Origin: Chrysomallon squamiferum
Taxonomy: Eukaryota; Mollusca; Gastropoda; Neomphalida; Peltospiridae
Length of the DNA: 64,000 nt
Assembly: GCA_012295275.1 (NCBI GenBank)
Contig: CM022675.1
Coordinates: forward strand, 2,053,388 to 2,117,387
Direction of reading: 5' to 3'
Positions 53,076 to 64,000 of the stretch are shown one piece after another (position 1 is the stretch's first letter; each line of letters starts with the position of its first letter). The notes below the pieces were generated by a model. The model saw only the letters and a list, made by a program, of their open reading frames with translations. It was not told where the DNA came from and did no database searches. Both the position numbers and the translations under genes were made by a program.

Positions 53076-56000
53076 CTGACTGACCATTGGTCAGTTTTGC
53101 TTCAGTTTCATTTCAGGTCAGCTCTACTCAGAACAGCATTAAATTAAAAACAAGTGTCTAGATCAGAAGATCTTACTTTGTTTGATCTTTCAACTGAACT
53201 CACTTAAAGTAACACTATGAAAGACAAGTGTTCTGTAATGTCAAAACAGAAATGATTACTATTTCTAATGTTTCAACACAAAATGATAATTTTATGTTCA
53301 GACTATTGATAAAAAACATTGTGGCATTTGTAATTTTGATATTAATTAATGCAATGTTTCAGATATGAGGACATTTATATTATGTTTCAAATCTTATGGT
53401 TACATTATGTTTTTAACAAAAATTGTTACATCTAGTTAATGGAATGTCATAGTAGAGCATTTCAACTAAAAAGCATTATTATTAATTGGTATAATACTTG
53501 GATACTAATAAGGAATTTTATTTAATAATATTCTTCAGCAGATAACAGAAACAGTATGTTTTTTTTTTTGTTTTTTTTCTTATAATGTAACATGAGAATA
53601 TTTTAACAAACTTTAGAACTGATGAAGGTAAAGTAATTTTACAACATTTTAACAAACTGTAGAACTGATAAAGCTAATGTAATTTTACAACATTTTAACA
53701 AACTGTAGAACTGATAAAGCTAATGTAATTTTACAACATTTGAACAACCTGGGTGAATGATGGATCTTAGAGTCTGGAGTGTTACACAGTTCCAAACACA
53801 GCAGTTTTTTTCATGCAGATAACATAAGCCAAAGATGAAGAGCATTCCACATTTGTTTATCACTGATTGTTGTAACTCTGTTGTATCAAGAAACTGTTTC
53901 TCTTTTAAATCTTTGATATAACTGTTGTAACAGTACACAGTGTCAGCTTGGAAACTTATAATAATAAAACTTATATAATTTGTTCAGATTATTTCAGCAA
54001 GTTACCAAGTGTACACAAACTGAAGAAGCTGATTCCAGTATATATCTGTACAATTAAATTATCTCAGTATATTTTCTATGATTTCAGATTGTTTTTTACT
54101 TAGCTTTGCTAATAACAAAATATAATTATAAAATAACAAACTTGAAAACAATCAGTGGCGGCTGACATATTCTCTTTTGTGGTGACATCAATTTTCAAAC
54201 TGAATAATAAAACTGGAAACTCACTGAAACCAGGAATATTCTCAGCCCTCATAGGCCTTTTATTCATTTAATGAGTTTATATATATACAGATATATATAT
54301 TCTTTTTTCTTTTAGATTAATAAATACTAACTGGCTTTGTCCAGATTGAATGTTGAGATTAATTGTAATAGTCAGAGAAACTTAACAAACTCTGTGACTC
54401 ATACTCAGTTCTAATTCATGTTAGTCACTTCAGAGATTTTTATTACCTTTTCTTTCTAATTATTACAGTTTTGAAATACTCACTTGCTGTCTTCAGAATA
54501 GTTCTCTATGCAATCAAATAGATTTTTTTAATTTTTATCTGTATAGATAACATAAACCAAGTATCGTTGATCTATGAGTTTTGTCATACATTTTAGAATT
54601 TCTTTTTTGATATATTAATAATAAAAGACTTTGAAAAACTATAAATATATGGTTTTTTTGTTTGTTTGTTTTTTTATTTTGTGAGATAACGATGATGCAG
54701 ATTATTTTTTTTTTGTATTTATGTCAGGATATGATGTGACTACAATCATAAAATAGCCAATTTTACAAACTCTACAAATTATACCAATATGCAGGCATGC
54801 AATAAAACTATATCATTCATTTATATTTATTATTTTAAATGTTTTCTTTTACAATTTCTTTTAAATTTACACTCAATTATAGTTATAGGCAGGGTTTTCA
54901 GAAACTGCATATTTTTCATTGAACTGTATGATATAAAATGTTAAATGCAAATTTGAATATTTGTAAAATGCTGCATGTCCATTCTTTAAATGTATATTTC
55001 TTTTAATTATGATTTGCATGTTTAATGTATGTATGGTTTATTATTATCATCAGCATGATAATATATGAAGTTATGCATGACGATCAGTATGTTGTATGTT
55101 GATATGTATATCTGTGTGTATGTCCATTATTTTATATGATTGTTATAGATAAAATAGATTTAAAATAAATAAAATATAAAACAAACATACAAAGAATAAA
55201 TACATATTTCCTTCTGTGATGTTGAGAAAAATCAAAATATAAGCCAGTAATTGCTAAGAAAACCAAAAAATAAAATTATAATAAGGAAATAAATTAAAAT
55301 GTATATTTATTATAATGCTAAATAATGAAATTAAATAAATGAATAAATCAGAGGAAAAATATCCAGTTTAGTTATTTAATAACAAAAATAAAATAACTAT
55401 ACCAAAAAGGTTGAAGTATTATTGGTTTTCATATCAGGAAATTCTCAACATTTGTCATCCAAGTTCTGCTAAGTCAACAATCACAGCCTGCTTGTCACCT
55501 GTCTACTTAAACTAGATATAACTTTTATATTTAAATGTAGCCTGCATCACATTTTTACATGAACAAGATATTACATACCAGTTTTCTTCACAGTATTTGA
55601 ATATGAAACTGATGAGCAGTAAGAAATATAGCAATTACAACACAATTGTCTAGTAGTTTTATTTTTGTATTATAATATTTTTTTAATTTTTTAATTTTAC
55701 TGTGTAGTATTAATTAACAATGTATTTTAGAATTTTTAAAATTGTTTTAAAAAAAATTGTTTTGTTATTATTAGTATTTTCTTAGATATACAGTGCATCA
55801 AATATATACATCATAATAAGATATTTTTATGCCAGCCTGCACTTTTATATTTTATAGGTAGCACATATGAAAACAACAAATTATTATTACTATTATTATT
55901 ATTAGTAGTATTATTAGTATTATTAGTATTATAATTATTATTATTTTATTATTATTATTATTTTTTTTTTATTATTATTATAATTATTATTATTTTAGTA

Positions 56001-56915
56001 TTATTATTAATTTTTTTTTATTATTATTATAATTATTATTATTTTATTATTAAATTTTTTTATTATTATTATTATTATTTATTTATTTACTTTATTTGTT
56101 TATTTTTATTATTTTTTGTTTCAGAACTTTACAATTAGGGAAAAAACTCCATTAAAATAGCGGCTTTAATACAGCACTATTATAATGAAGTTTTAATAAT
56201 TTCTGAAATTAGCAATGTTCTTTTCTAATAAACTGTGAAACCTGATAGAATTATCATTTTATTTTTAAAATATCAGTAAAAGTATTTACATTAGTGTTAA
56301 TATGGATGTTTCATCTGAAACCAAGATTTGTTTCAAGCTTGACTGGTACATGATGCTGTTAAGAAGAGTTGTTTACAGCTAGACTGGTACTTAACATTGT
56401 TAACATGATTTGTTTACTGCTAGACTGGTACATAACAATGTCAACAAGCTATTATTTTCACTTAGACTGGTATATACACTGTTCACAATATTTGTATACA
56501 ACTAGACTGATACATACTACTATTAACATGTTTTATTCTTTATTCACAAGTGGACTGCTACATCTGACAGTTCTGGATGTATTATGTTAAACAATAATGT
56601 AAGTCAACTTGTTTGTGTCACTGCAGTGTAACTTATTCTCTGTTTCATATTTTCAGTATTCTTTTTGTATAACTTTTTTTGAAATGAATATATTTACAAA
56701 AGTACTTTATGACTGTTTTTTGTTATTCTTGTTGCACTTTTGTTCGTTAGATAAGAGAAAGAAAAAAAATATCTGTATAATTTCACACATACAGTCCTTT
56801 TGAAAAACAGCAAAGCACAATATTGATAGAATATAAACATGCTTCACAATGCTAAATTAAATGACATCTTTATTTTCATATTTGACTATAACGTGAAATT
56901 TTTATTTTATTTTAT

Positions 56916-56952
<37 letters not shown>

Positions 56953-57556
56953 TTAAAAAATAAATAAAAACAAAAACCCTGTCTGATATGGATCCTTTCT
57001 CTGCAGGAGTTAGGATGATGAAGTGAAGTTGTATTTTCAGATAAGTGGTGTGTGCACTACACAGAGTAATACGTTAATTCTTGAGTACATCTATCCACTC
57101 GTCATATTTCTTTGATTTCTTTGAGAGAAAAGTTTAGAAAAGGTGCGTTAGTTCTTTCATCTACATCATATAGCTCTATTTTTGTGTGAAAACAATCTGA
57201 GAGAGAAAAGTGAAGTTTAAAAAAACAATTTAACAAAAAATGAACAAGGCTGAGTAGTTTCGTTTAGAGCTGCATTAGACGTGGACTGTGAGTGCTGGGT
57301 TGGAGCACAGACAGATTTCATCTACTAGTAATTTTGTGCTTTGCTAAAATGTCCACTATTGTTTAATTTAACTTCATCACTCATAATTACAGGATCTGTA
57401 AAGGAAAAAGTGTAGGCACAAACACAACACCCATGCACGCACACACACACATGCACATACACAATAATACGCATACGCACACAAACAACATGACACAACA
57501 GAACATTAGAAAGAACGAAGAGCTTCCTTTTGTCTAATTTCTCTTTGCAGAAAGAG

Positions 57557-57756
57557 NNNNNNNNNNNNNNNNNNNNNNNNNNNNNNNNNNNNNNNNNNNN
57601 NNNNNNNNNNNNNNNNNNNNNNNNNNNNNNNNNNNNNNNNNNNNNNNNNNNNNNNNNNNNNNNNNNNNNNNNNNNNNNNNNNNNNNNNNNNNNNNNNNNN
57701 NNNNNNNNNNNNNNNNNNNNNNNNNNNNNNNNNNNNNNNNNNNNNNNNNNNNNNNN
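57557..57756. other. Assembly gap of exactly 200 N
   Basis: The left flank matches about 24910 of the central unit and the right flank matches 39412. A collinear array would have about 14.5 kb here, including exons 12-19 of gene 3. The last few hundred bases before the gap carry many small indels. Confidence 0.95.
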
Positions 57757-57775
57757 GTAGTTTTAACATAAACAC

Positions 57776-63484
<5,709 letters not shown>

Positions 63485-63554
63485 ATTTACTTTATACTGA
63501 AAAGAAAATTAAATAAATAAAAAAACAAACAAAGAAACAAACAAATTAATAAAT

Positions 63555-63595
<41 letters not shown>

Positions 63596-64000
63596 ATACC
63601 TATGATGTTATATTTTATGAATAGTATTGTGTGTATGTCTGTTTGTCTGTGTGTACCCGTCAAATATGGGTGGTTTGTGATAATCAAAGATATGTCATAA
63701 AACAATAGAGTATTAACACAATCATTAACTGTTATGAAACATACTTTTTCTCAACATCATTATATTATAAATTTATGTTTTCTACCTACCAATATGCACC
63801 TACTTGCGTACTTACAAACATACATACATAAACAAAAATAGTACACACAAATCTGGGGAATTTGCGCAAACTGACACCTTATCCAATATTCTAATTTGAT
63901 TGCTATGTAATAGCTGGTACAGTCACTGTTCAAGTTAAACTAGCCGAGTTGTAGTGGTGAGTGTATGGACCAATCGAGAAATCAAAGTTAACAGAGCTCC

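Overview
The window is nuclear DNA from an animal: strongly AT-rich, full of long microsatellites, with GT-AG introns and genes built from metazoan extracellular modules (EGF, ZP, SRCR). An invertebrate, perhaps a mollusc or another lophotrochozoan, fits best, but that is inference; no species marker was seen. There are no operons, CRISPR arrays or rRNA genes.

The main content is a minus-strand tandem array of one receptor-like gene. Gene 2 (44702 to 34465) is complete: 19 coding exons whose splice phases all close, giving 897 codons. Its order is signal peptide, EGF, EGF, ZP-N, start of ZP-C, four SRCR domains, rest of ZP-C, furin-type site, transmembrane helix, short basic tail. The four SRCR domains therefore lie inside the ZP-C half-module. 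Gene 3 (63484 to 57776) shows exons 1-11 and runs into the N gap at 57557-57756. Gene 1 (12046 to 11188) shows only exons 1-2 and runs into the N gap at 10977-11176.

Layout: 1-10976 copies about 17.7-29.6 kb; 11177-24.9 kb is nearly identical to 43817-57556; 57757-64000 copies 39.4-45.2 kb. Exon 1 of gene 1 and exon 1 of gene 2 are 32,656 bp apart. Both N gaps fall where about 14 kb of a 32.6 kb unit is missing, so each probably hides the remaining exons of a gene. Haplotype duplication in the assembly is a competing explanation for part of this.

Between the receptor genes each unit carries: one plus-strand terminal RhoGAP exon (20229-20406 and 52898-53075, deleted from the leftmost copy); scattered minus-strand pieces of the ZP gene (a ZP C-terminal exon with a hydrophobic, GPI-like end at 28053-28247, and copies of exons 6 and 7 at 25876-26291); dispersed repeats; tRNA-derived SINE-like elements; and minisatellites. 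Two minisatellites grew from splice junctions, one from the donor of SRCR4 exon a and one from the acceptor of the RhoGAP exon.

By family knowledge, EGF plus ZP membrane proteins polymerise into extracellular filaments after furin-type cleavage, and SRCR domains bind microbial or host ligands. A tandem array of such genes fits a mucosal or surface defence role; that is inference.
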